Shown piece after piece: positions 25,201 to 38,000 of a DNA stretch of 64,000 bases. The notes under the pieces were generated by a model. That model ran no database searches. It worked only from the letters and a program-made list of their open reading frames with translations, and had not been told where the DNA came from. The stretch is from NCBI GenBank assembly GCA_030142905.1, contig JASJOG010000164.1, positions 511,501 to 575,500 of the forward strand. Reading direction: 5' to 3'. A program made the translations under genes and the position numbers. Source of the DNA: Heliopora coerulea. Lineage: Eukaryota; Cnidaria; Anthozoa; Scleralcyonacea; Helioporidae. Each line of letters begins with the position of its first letter. Positions within the stretch are counted from its first letter, which is position 1.

Positions 25201-28200
25201 CAAACATCCCTTTGGATGAGACCATTGATATTATTACTTTTAAGTCACTTAATAACAGCACCCATTTTCATAATTTTACTTACAATGATTTCTCCAAACT
25301 CCTCCGCTTTGCTGTCAAAAATTCGCACCTTTTTATTCAACGGCGTTCTTTATGAACAGACCGACGGAGTCGCAATGGGATCTCCCCTGGGACCTGTTTT
25401 CGCTGACACTTTTCTCTCCTGCCACGAATGCCCATGGCTTAGTAATTGTCCTTCCCAATTTAAACAGCTTTACTAATGCAGGTATTTTGATGATTGTTTC
25501 TTGCTTTTTGATTCACCTAACCATATTAAACCTTTTCTCGATTACATGAATTGCCAACATCCGCGAATTGTTTTCACACAGAAAACGGAAGATAACAATA
25601 GTTTGTCTTTCCTTAACATATTAATTACTCGTCAGAATGGCTCTTTCACTACCTCAGTTTGTCAAAAACCAACCTTTACCGGTTTATACACCAACTTCAA
25701 TAGCTTTCTTCCTTTTATTTTTAAAAAAGGTTTGCTCTTTACTCTTCTTAACCCCTATTTTAACATTTGTTCATCTTACGTCACTTTTAGCTCACAACTC
25801 AATTTCTTTAAGAAAATCTTTCTGCTTAATGGTTATCTTGAGAAATTGATAGATTATTGCATTCGCTCCTATTTAGATAAAATTTTCTCTCCCCGTCCTA
25901 AAATTTCACTCACTCCTACAGTAAAAAGGTTATTTATTTCTGCCTTCCATACACTGGACAGCACCGTCTCCAAACCAGTACACAGATTCGCAAACTCTAT
26001 TCCAGTGCTTTCCCGCAACTAAGCATTCGTTTTGTTTTTCGTCCTTGCCTTAGGTTGACTCATTTCTTTTCTTTTGGGGACAGGATTCCCAAGAGTTTGA
26101 GATCTCGCATGGTTTATCTATTTAAGTGTCAACGATAATCTTCGTTATATTTAGGCCAGACAAGTCGCCTTCACACACGAATCTCAGATCACTTGGGTAT
26201 CTCTGTCCTTACTGGAATGAAGCGAGTTAACCCTCCGCCTATAAGCATCCTCTTACGCCACTGCGAGATCGGACATCCGGTTTTCCCCAATGATTTTACC
26301 ATATTATCTACTTCCTCGTCTAATTCTACCACCAAGCGTCTTGTCAGGGAAAGTCTTTTGATCAAAAAACTTAATCCATCTCTTAACATAAACACCAGCT
26401 CTTTACCGCTTACTCTCTTTTAACTCCTTAGCCCCATTACTATCTTTTACTTCTTCTTCACTTTTCTTTCCAATTTCTCTCACACGCCAACTTCCAGTAA
26501 TATCGTATTACACATTGCCATTTATTTGCTAATTAACTTTGTAAATATTCATTGTCTGATGATGTCGTGAGACTCGACGAAACGTTAGAAATATTCAAAC
26601 CTTTGTAAAATGACTATTATTCGTGTTTTTTGCTGGGCTTTACTAGATAATTTTTAACTTTTCTTCAATTTCATGCGCTGTTGTGTCACTGAACATTCGA
26701 TTAGTGTCGTCCGTATATATAAAGCAGTGAAATCTAGAGCAATTTGGTATATCAGTGATGTATATCAAAAATAGCTAAGGACCTAAATTCGATCCTTGAG
26801 GAGAAACTGTAGTTCATAGATCATAATGACCCATATTCCTTGATTCACTATTGGAAAAACCAATTTTTTAAGATCACCGGGACAAGCATATTTCTTCAGA
26901 TTTTCCAGGTATTCGTCGGAATTCGGTTTCTGTGCGACCAGCTCTTATCTATACTTTTAACAAGCTCGATCGATACATTTGGGACAGTCTACTCTTTCAT
27001 ATTTACGTCGTTAGATCGGTTCATCTTCCGTTTCCCGGGTCGGATGATTCTTCTTTCTTTTTTGAGATTTCAAACAGTGTGTCACATTCTCCATCCGAGG
27101 ATTTAGGCTACGTCTACATTATACCGAACAGCTTTCCGTAGCGACGCGAAAACCATACCGGATAGGCCTTAAGTTTACACTTAAACGCTAATTTCGAGGC
27201 GATTTTTGGAACAGAGCGACTTTGCTGCTCCACTCTTGAAAGAGGTACGTTCCATATCGGGTGTGTTTTGGGGACGCTTTGAGTCTTCGATTGCATTCAA
27301 TATGGAGTCACGCGAGTGTTTATTGTTATTATTGTTGGACTATTGCAAAAAATTTTGGGTTACATAGTACAATAGCAGCAATTGGTCGTACTTTTTAACA
27401 CGCTGACGAGCTGGAGAAGATGGAGTGCGCTGTTACAAGTGCAAATCTCTTTGAGGCAGATTTACTGTGCCTTTCCAGGTTCGCTGTTTACATCATACTG
27501 GATAACTTTTTACAACAGTACAGAACTGTCCTGTTTACACTCTCCCGGAGAGCTTTTTGTACCGGCATAATAAAGTTTCCAGTATAGTGTAAACATAGCC
27601 TTAGCTGGCGCGTCTTTTGAGTTGGCTTCTGAGTCAGTCAAACTTTAAGCATTCTCACGGATCTCAAGCATGCTGCAATTTGTCTCATGGCTTTGTTCAT
27701 GGAGCCTATCGACAGATCCATCATTAACATGCTGCTCGGTTTATCGAGTGTCGCTTCCATCGTGTCAGTAGCTTTTTGCGACAGCACTGTTCCTGGCCTA
27801 TTTGGAGAGATCTTCCTCGCTCAGAAGACAGACGACGTTCTTCGTCGTCGAAGCTTTATTCGTAGTTGGAGGTTTTTTCTTGTCAACTATTCTTCCTCGT
27901 GAGGGAATTTTGCCTCATTTTGGCAATAACATTACTGGTTTGCAATGGCAGGTTCTACAAGTCTGGAAAATAACCAAGTAGACCACATTTCGGTGGTTTT
28001 GTCAGGAAACAAATGAGCACGATTAGGATTACCTTCGTGAAGGTCGACGTAAACCCGAACGACATGAAGGATGACAAGCAACTGAATGCAAAGGTGCGCA
28101 CGCACATCTCACGTGACCTCTTTGAGACAAAGTCCCACGACGAAGTAGAATATTTCTGAAGTTTGGTTAATTGATAACCCAGTCATGGATATTGCTAACA

Positions 28201-31200
28201 TGATGAGCGTTCGTTAGAGTGCTTATGAAACGAAAAAAATCAATGCTCCATATCCTCTCCATGAAATCATGCATTGAAAAATCAAGAACCCCGTTTAAAT
28301 ATTTTCTTCACCATTTACCGTTGGCTTGATACGAGAGTTTAAAGTATTTGTTTGATGAAGCCATTCTTTGTGTCGGCTAAATCGGTGATAAACTAAATCC
28401 TTGATGCGTAAGGCAGTATTATTAGTAAGGTAACGATACTTGGTAGAAGTATTAGCATATTAGAACTTAAATGACTGCTCATATTAACATAGTTACCATG
28501 GCGATACACAAGGCTCCAAGCTTTTGCATGATAAAAATAAATATCCGTTAAATTCGAGTGGGATAACTTTGGCAACTTTCATTGTTTCTCGCATGAGTAA
28601 TCTTATGCCAAACTCATACCCAAGAAACATAAGCAAGAAGCGTTTTCAGATTAAGAAAAATATATTCTTGAGACAAGAAAAAAGGAGTCTGAAAACATGT
28701 GCGTTGTACACCAACCATGTAAGGATACACGGCCAGTCAAGCATTCAAACATCTCTATCGCTGCACAGTTGCATTGTTCTTCCTCATATTTTCTTAAATA
28801 TCAAATATTTACGACTTATTGACCTCACTTGTTCGGTCTGTACTAGTGAAACATCGGACCCCAAGAAGTTGTGGGGACCACTCAGTATTTTAATAAAATA
28901 CAAAACAATGGTAACTCCAAATGTTGTTAACGTTTTTATTCATTCTACGTTTCCACTAACTTAAAGTCATCAATCATTCCTGATGAGGACTGAAAATTAG
29001 TCGAAACGTAGAATCAATAAATATATTAACAACAATCGGAGTTACAATTGTTTTGTATTTTATCGGACCTCTGTTTTTGCACGGACCGAGCCGAGCAAAC
29101 CAAGTCGAGGTCCATACTTTAAAGTATCGGTCTGATCTTTCACTAGTACAGACCGAACAAGCGAGGTCAATAAGTAGCTTATTACTACTTATATAAAGCC
29201 ATCGTAAAATAAAACAAAACTAAGATCCTTTATTATTTAATGCCTCTGTTTTATAATGTATATGCAGTGGAAATTTAGCTTCAAAGTTTTTTTGTTCGAA
29301 GAACGCTTGAAGATTAAGAGTAAAAACGTCGCAATACCGTGTAGCAGTGGCAATTTTACCCTTGGGAGTCACCATTTGCGTGAGTGAAGAGTAAAGCACA
29401 TTTGACGTTAACAGTTTCGTGATAACTTGAAACCCAAAATACGGTGGTGTAAAAAAGGATTAAGTAAGCTCGTGTACTTACACTTGGTGTGGTACTATAC
29501 ATGTTCTCTGAGGAGGAACTCTAGCATTCCACTTATTGGCATTATTTACTAAAGCCAATGCATCCAAGACTCCAAAGCCAAAATACTCGCTCACTAGAAT
29601 TGAAACAATACAATGCAACAACCCATACAATAATCACGAGTTCCCAAACTGAAAAAGATTCACGATCGACAAAAACGTAGCTCATTTCAAGGAAGTTAAA
29701 TGTGAATGTTCCATCAATGTGTAGCATTCGAAGATTGGTTGCCTTTTCACGTGATGCTTTTGTCTGATGACTTTTTGAATCATGATTTTGATGAATCATG
29801 ACGTAAATGTGAAATTATTCAGCGTTGATTATTTCGTTAATCCGCCGACAAATCAAGCTAACGGCGAAGAATATTTCATGCTACAAGTTCTAATTTAGGA
29901 TGCCCCTGGTTTAACTTTCTAAAACTCAAATTTGAAACAGACTTTTAATAAGCGCCGAACTTACATAATCAACATTTCGGTGTATGCGGCTACCAAAGCT
30001 AATTTCCTCAGAGAAAGGAATACAGATTTACGCGACATTCATGCCTTTATGTAAGCTTTTTCAAACAGAAATTGTAGTCCATTTCAATGTATTTAAAAAT
30101 CGTAAATTGCTGAACCAGCGAGACTTTCTCACCTGTAAATCCTGCTTTGTTTGTCATCCAATTCGCTTGATGTCCATTCACTCCATCTGGCTTGCTAGAT
30201 ATTGCTATCAAATACTGAATATCACGCCAGGTTATATTAGGACTATACAAAGGATATATAACTAAGATTTACCTACATATGCCTACACTTAGAATCCCCC
30301 CGGACACTCCTTTATCGACACTTTCCTCTATTGTTAAATCGTTGTCCGAAAAACTGGTGCACAACATCTCAATGTAGTCATTTTTAAAGCATAGATAACC
30401 ATGTGGTTGTGCTTTAAAAATTTTTAACTTGCTGCTTCTTAATAGGAATTTATGAACTTAAGCCAATCGCAGTCGCCTGTGTCATGCCAAATTTTCATTT
30501 AAAATTGTTTCAACATTGGCGAAATTGATTTTAACTATAACTTGAACTATTATAGAATTATTACTTTCTATAAATGTTGGGTATGTTCTTGAAACCTCCC
30601 CAGCAGTGAGTGAATGTCTCACAAAGTTTTCACATTGAACAGCAGTACCCATCACTATAAAACGCAACTGTTGCTAAGAATCCAATCTTTACCTAAACCT
30701 TATAAATGCCCCAGAATTATGCTGGCGACAGATTGATTAGCTTGTCAACGGTTTTCCAGGAAGGAATCCCCTGAAAATTTGAATAATACTTTACACTTAC
30801 TTAGCTTGCAAAGCCAAAGATATTATACCGGAAGCAAAGGCCGCGGCAGCAGACGTCTGTCCAAACTCGAAATTACACTCTCTGTCCGTGAGAGCCGAGG
30901 GAGTGACCTACCAAAAGGTAAATCGAAGGAGCAGCAGATAGTTAATTTAATCTTCCTTAGATCCTCAATCAAGTAACGCTGAGTTTAAATCACATCTCGG
31001 GAGAAGACTTTGAGATAAAAAATAAATTGTGCGCGAAATAATGCTTACTAAGTTATTGGAGTAAACAGAGGTCATAATTGCTCCACATCGCTCGGAATGT
31101 AAGGGGACTTCTCCATCCTGTCCAACACTGGCAACAGGAATGGTATAAATACTGTTCACATAACCATCAAAAGCGCAGCTGTCTCCAAATAAACCACCAT

Positions 31201-31960
31201 TACCAGATGCAATTACATAGATAGATCCAAGGCTATTTCGGCCCTAGAGCAAATTTAACTAATTAATGGATAAAGGAAAAGAGGATGCAAGGAAGGATGC
31301 AAGGAAGGATGCAAGGAAGGAAGCAATGAAACAAGGAAGGAAGCAAGAAAAGAAGCATTTAAAGAACGAACGAACGAACGAACGAAGCAAGCAAGCAAGC
31401 AAGCAAGAAAAGAAGTAAGAAAGGAAGCAGGCAAGTAAGGAGGAAGTAAGCAAGCAAGCAAGCAAAGTAGGAAGGAAGCAAGCAAGCAAGCCAGGAGGAA
31501 GGATGGAAGCAAGCAAGCAAGCAAGTAAGCAAGGAGGAAGGAAGGAAGCAGGGAAGCAAGCGAGCAAGCATACAAGAAAGCAAGCCAGAAAGCAAGCCAG
31601 AAAGCAAGCCAGAAAGCAAGCAAGGAGGAAAGAAGGAAACACGGAAGCAAGCGAGCAAGAAAGCAAGCCAGAAAGCAAGAAAGCAAGCCAGAAAGCAAGC
31701 AAGGAGAAAGCAAGGAATCAACCAAGGAGGAAGGAAGCAAGCAAGGAAGGAAGCAAGCAAGGAAGGAAGCAAGAAAGCAAGGAAGCAAGGAGGCAAGGAA
31801 GCAAGGAGGCAAGGAAGCAAGCCAGCAAACAAGCAAGCAAGGAAGCAATGAAGTAAGGAAGCAAGGAAGCAAGGAAGCAAGGAAGCAAGGAAGCAAGGAA
31901 GCAAGGAAGCAAGGAAGCAAGGAAGCAAGGAAGCAAGGAAGCAAGGAAGCAAGGAAGTAG

Positions 31961-32000
<40 letters not shown>

Positions 32001-35000
32001 CGAACGAACGAACGAACGAACGAACGAACGAACGAACGAACGAATGAAGCAAGCAAGCAAGGAAAGAAGCAAGGAAGGAAGCAAGGAAGGAAACAAGGAA
32101 GGAAGGAAGCAAGGAAGCAAGCAAGGAAGGAAAGAAACAAGGAAGGAAGCAAGGAAGGAAGGAAGCAAGCAAGGAAGGAAGGAAGCAAGGAAGGAAGGAA
32201 GGAAGGAAGCAAGCAAGCAAGGAAGGAAGGAAGGAAGCAAGCAAGGAAGCAAGGAAGGAAGGAAGGAAGTAGGGAACGAAGGAAGCAAGGAAGGAAGCAA
32301 GGAAGGAAGCAAGGAAGGAAGCAAGGAAGGAAGCAAGGAATGAAGCAAGGAATGAAGCAAGGAAGGAAGCAAGGAATGAAGCAAGGAATGAAGCAAGGAA
32401 GCAAGGAATGAAGCAATGAAGAAAGCAAGGAAGGAAGCAAAGAAGAAAAGAAGCAAGGAAGGGAGCAAAGAAGCAAGGAGGGAAGCAAGGAAGCAAGGAA
32501 GCAAGGAAGCAAGGAAGCAAGGAGGAAGCAAGCAAGGAAGCAAGGAAGCAAATAAGGAACAAGTCCACCACAAATATCAAAGTATATCAAGTTCTATAAC
32601 GCAAGAAATCATGGATTTAAATGTTTTTTGACAACCTAAAAAGTTTCCTTTTCTTTCTTCTATCATGTTTTCCACTTTTACGAATCTTATTGTGCATAAC
32701 TTAAAAATACTTCATTCTAGCAACAATCACAATCGTAAATTTCGAGTAAAATACAATACAATACAATACAATATGTTATTGGACACTCCCCAAACGGGCC
32801 TTTTAGATGAACAATTACAAGGAAGTAACTTTTCAATCAAACGAAAACATTACACCTCAGTTTGTTTGTGTCGTTTTCAACTCACGTCTTGGGTTCACGT
32901 GACGTAGCTTTTTGAAGTTGTGTTAATTTCATTTCTACATATTTCTTTTCCAGGCTTCTTTGCTCATAGTTTCATCATTGAATACTTTAATTCACTTGTC
33001 TTGCATTTTACTGTTTCCGAATGAAAAAAAAAAACGACAACGGCATCTATACACATTGATTCCTACCGTTCTGGCTCCTTTCTCCAAAGCTTCTGCGGCC
33101 AATTTCTTTGGAGCACGTACAGTGTAACCACTGTCCTTTGGACCCCAGCTGTTTGAAAATATGTCCACTTTCTTTGACACTTCTCCGCCAGGGAAAAATG
33201 CTTTAGCTTCTAATGCGTCCGTGGCAAGATTTTCTTTGAATAGACGAATTCCTGAAAGTAAGAGAAATTGAGTCCTCCAACAGAAGTGAGATGACTTTTT
33301 ACGGGTGAGATAGTCAAATGTAGTGTGTTCTATTTGTTAATAATGATTTAACACAGAAGCATGTCAGTCAATATTGTGTTTTGGAAGTCTAGAAAGTAAA
33401 ATACACCACAGTTACTTATACTAAAGGGTCATGAAAAATTACAATTTTGATACCGCAATGGTAACGGGCTCCAGTCCACTAAGAGATGTAAACCACTCTA
33501 GACGCTACGAGAACCTCTAATTAATACCACCGAAAGGGGAGTAGTGAAGTCAAATTGACCCAACAAAGGTAACTTTTGTCTAATTGGTCTGTTTGTTAAG
33601 TGAATAAAATTGTAAACAGGCTCCTTTTGAAGCACGGTCAAAATAATCAAATTGATCTCTGGAAATTAAGAAATTGGTATTTTGGATAGGAGATCGTGAA
33701 AGAATCTTTTTGCTGTTTCTCATCTACTCGACTTTACTAGACGATATAATGAGGGAATTATCATCTGTGAGAAATTTTTTTAAAATCGAATGACTTAGGC
33801 CTGGAATAAACTGGGTTGAATGTTGGGTTGCCAACGAGTCTTTGATTGAGACTGTCGAACATCGCAGACTTACATTACTTCTTAGTTGATTTATTCCCAA
33901 AATAAACCAGCTACCAAAAACAAACTCGATGTACATGATGAATAAACTTTCTATCAACAGTAATGCGCAGAACCATTTCGATAAATTGAAGGGTGATCGG
34001 GACATGTGCTGTCAATGGGAGACCGATCTAATACGTGGAGACAAGGGCGAACTCAAAGAACAACTTTAAATAGTCTTCATCTTCAGGCCTCTCTAGTTCA
34101 TAACGAAATCGTTGATTGCCCGTGGAGGAACTGCAAAGGTAGAGTAACAAACTGGGTTAGTAGCACAGAGTGTTGATCTTTTACGATCAAGTAATCGTGC
34201 TCGAATCCTTGTGCACGATTTACCGAAGAAATTATTTTCTTCCTTGCGTCTGCCTACTTCAAACAGCTACACAAATGTTTCCAGGCCGTCTGACAGGAAT
34301 CTCTTTCGTTAACGAGTTAGTCACAGTTTATTATTTCTGAAACTGGTGTTTATTTTCTCAACTGCCTTGCACCTGAAGCGTGATTGTCGTGAGAATAGCA
34401 AAGAGGTCAAACCTGGCTGTCAAAGTCCACTCGCAAATAAGGCCTTATTTGACCGATTGAAGCGGAAGAAATTTTGGTGCAATATACAAAACCAAACACG
34501 TACGTGACCAGCTCGTAATTGGCAATTATTTCACTATTTTTTACGAGATACTGTGGTACAGGATTGTTTTCCTGCTTGTTTTAAGTTGTTTTCAACAACA
34601 CAAACGAGCTAAGTGGAAATACCGATTCCGAAGGACGATACGTTTGTTAAAAAATTTGGACGAAATTGGCGATCTGACGGGTTAGGGCTTCTAAACGTTG
34701 TTATTGAAGACCTTAGCTTTTCAATTATGTATTTGGTCGTTTCACTGATATTGCACTGTGTCTGTAGTGTGTGACTTTACTCGGCCAACTCGTACATTCG
34801 ATTGAGAGAATTCGAAACAGTTGAATGAGAATACAAGACAGCGAAGGAATTCCTTTTTGAATCATGCGCGCCCATTGCTTCGCACGGACCGCCACGGACC
34901 GCCACGGACCTACTTGACGACAATTTGTTTGATAGAGTAACCAAAAGCATCAAGAACGTTACTTTCTTTATTCCTTGTTATGAATTTGCTAACTACATAC

Positions 35001-38000
35001 AAAACAGTGAAGTTTGCAAAGGTTAAAAGAACCTCATACCGGACCCAGCCGGGGCCATCGGCAGAACTCCACCAAAGCGAACATCAATTTGGCATTACTA
35101 TACACCTTACCTTTTTGGTCAAAATTGCAAGGTTAAACCGTGTTCCTTTATTCCTGGTAAATTTTTTCATATCGTATCAGCTAGGTCTAAAACTTAACTG
35201 TTAAAGACATTCAAGTTGTTTTATTTTTGATAACTTAAAGATAAATTTGACTTGCCAATCAAGCATTGCATAGTCATGCCATATTTATCCAGCCCTTACA
35301 GCTTTGAAATATATGATATAAGTGTTGAATAAACAGTTACTAAACATGACTGTGTAAATCGATAGTGGGTGAACAAAAACCATTGACATTTTATTGCCTT
35401 TACCCAGCTGTATAAGACTACCTCAGTGAAAAGACCCCTCATAGCTTTTCCTTCAACATAAATAAAAAGTACTGTAACTGACACCTAAAATCTTTATCAA
35501 AAAGCATTTAAAGTAAAAGATTCTTTACAGAACATATCTTAATTCTATTACAGTAGTAGTAGAAAGTACAGTTACAGTACTTTTTATTTATGTTGAAGGA
35601 AAAGCTATGAGGGGTCTTTTCACTGAGGTAGTCTTATACAGCTGGGTAAAGGCAATAAAATGTCAATGGTTTTTGTTCACCCACTATCGATTTACACAGT
35701 CATGTTTAGTAACTGTTTATTCAACACTTATATCATATATTTCAAAGCTGTAAGGGCTGGATAAATATGGCATGACTATGCAATGCTTGATTGGCAAGTC
35801 AAATTTATCTTTAAGTTATCAAAAATAAAACAACTTGAATGTCTTTAACAGTTAAGTTTTAGACCTAGCTGATACGATATGAAAAAATTTACCAGGAATA
35901 AAGGAACACGGTTTAACCTTGCAATTTTGACCAAAAAGGTAAGGTGTATAGTAATGCCAAATTGATGTTCGCTTTGGTGGAGTTCTGCCGATGGCCCCGG
36001 CTGGGTCCGGTATGAGGTTCTTTTAACCTTTGCAAACTTCACTGTTTTGTATGTAGTTAGCAAATTCATAACAAGGAATAAAGAAAGTAACGTTCCTGAT
36101 GCTTTTGGTTACTCTATCAAACAAATTGTCGTCAAGTAGGTCCGTGGCGGTCCGTGGCGGTCCGTGCGAAGCAATGGGCGCGCATGATTCAAAAAGGAAT
36201 TCCTTCGCTGTCTTGTATTCTCATTCAACTGTTTCGAATTCTCTCAATCGAATGTACGAGTTGGCCGAGTAAAGTCACACACTACAGACACAGTGCAATA
36301 TCAGTGAAACGACCAAATACATAATTGAAAAGCTAAGGTCTTCAATAACAACGTTTAGAAGCCCTAACCCGTCAGATCGCCAATTTCGTCCAAATTTTTT
36401 AACAAACGTATCGTCCTTCGGAATCGGTATTTCCACTTAGCTCGTTCGCGTTGTTGAAAACAACTTAAAACAAGCAGGAAAACAATCCTGTACCACAGTA
36501 TCTCGTAAAAAATAGTGAAATAATTGCCAATTACGAGCTGATCACGTACGTGTTTGGTTTTGTATATTGCACCAAAATTTCTTCCGCTTCAATCGGTCAA
36601 ATAAGGCCTTATTTGCGAGTGGACTTTGACAGCCAGGTTTGACCTCTTTGCTATTCTCACGACAATCACGCTTCAGGTGCAAGGCAGTTGAGAAAATAAA
36701 CACCAGTTTCAGAAATAATAAACTGTGACTAACTCGTTAACGAAAGAGATTCCTGTCAGACGGCCTGGAAACATTTGTGTAGCTATTTGAAGTAGGCAGA
36801 CGCAAGGAAGAAAATAATTTCTTCGGTAAATCGTGCACAAGGATTCGAGCACGATTACTTGATCGTAAAAGATCAACACTCTGTGCTACTAACCCAGTTT
36901 GTTACTCTAACTTTGCAGTTCTTCCGCGGGCAATCAACGATTTCGTTATGAACTAGAGAGGCCTGAAGATGAAGACTATTTACAGTTGTTCTTTGAATTC
37001 GCCCTTGTCTCCACGTATTAGATCGGTCTCCCATTGACAGCACATGTCCCGATCACCCTTCAATTTATCGAAATGGTTCTGCGCATTACTGTTGATAGAA
37101 AGTTTATTCATCATGTACATCGAGTTTGTTTTTGGTAGCTGGTTTATTTTGGGAATAAATCAACTAAGAAGTAATGTAAGTCTGCGATGTTCGACAGTCT
37201 CAATCAAAGACTCGTTGGCAACCCAACATTCAACCCAGTTTATTCCAGGCCTAAGTCATTCGATTTTAAAAAAATTTCTCACAGATGATAATTTCCTCAT
37301 TATATCGTCTAGTAAAGTCGAGTAGATGAGAAACAGCAAAAAGATTCTTTCACGATCTCCTATCCAAAATACCAATTTCTTAATTTCCAGAGATCAATTT
37401 GATTATTTTGACCGCGCGCTTCAAAAGCAGCCTGTTTACAATTTTATTCTCATAACAATCCGACCAATGAGACAAAAGTTTCCTTTGTTAATTGACCCGG
37501 ACGAAATAAGGGGGGCTGGACAAAATAAGGGGGCCCGGACAAAATAAGGGGGCCCGGAAGAAATCAAGAGACCGAGGCTGGCAGGAAAGAACTATATTGA
37601 ATTCAGATTTTTACCACTGGAATAAAGAACCATTGCTCATGTGCGATCAGTAGTTCTAACTTAAATAACACAATATGACTACTTTCGCAATCCAATTTGG
37701 CAACTTTCGTGTCCGAGACATAAAAGATAAATGATTTTTATATTACATGACGTTTTGAGTTATGTGACATCAACGTGTGTGGTTTCACATTTGAAAAAGT
37801 TCAAAAGCAAAAATGATTTGAAAGATCTTAAGGAAACGGTATAAATACTCCTTATCTTTCTTCATTGTTTGTGATAGTTATAAGCAATAAATATAAGGTC
37901 AATATTGTCCATTTTTCCGGTTGTTGAAAAACTAGGAATGTGTCACGTAATTACCACTAATTTCGTATCAATGTATCATCACAAATACGTGACAAACTTG

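Larger units (their letters stand above)
25070..26649 (+). mobile_element. Second Penelope-like element, inverted termini, broken
   Basis: The left end (AGTAAAGTCCAGCAAAAAAG, 25070 on) is the near-complement of the right end (TTTTTTGCTGGGCTTTACT, ending about 26645). Between them is a plus-strand PLE RT, then a GIY-YIG endonuclease, then a tail with a hammerhead-like hairpin. It carries several frameshifts and is unrelated in detail to the copy at 20-22 kb. Confidence 0.82.

Noticed and set aside
31255..32560. CRISPR array or other spaced repeat system
   Set aside because: The repeat is a continuous microsatellite without spacers, and the whole window is eukaryotic in organisation.
31255..32590. 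Open frames of 290-441 codons (Leu/Ser/Phe/Cys-rich) on the minus strand and Lys/Glu/Ser-rich ones on the plus strand
   Set aside because: They read through the AAGG/AAGC tetranucleotide tract in several frames at once; the lack of stops is a property of the repeat, not coding.
34980..36069. Paired identical 74-codon frames in the palindrome arms
   Set aside because: Mirror images created by the inverted duplication; low-complexity content and no motif.
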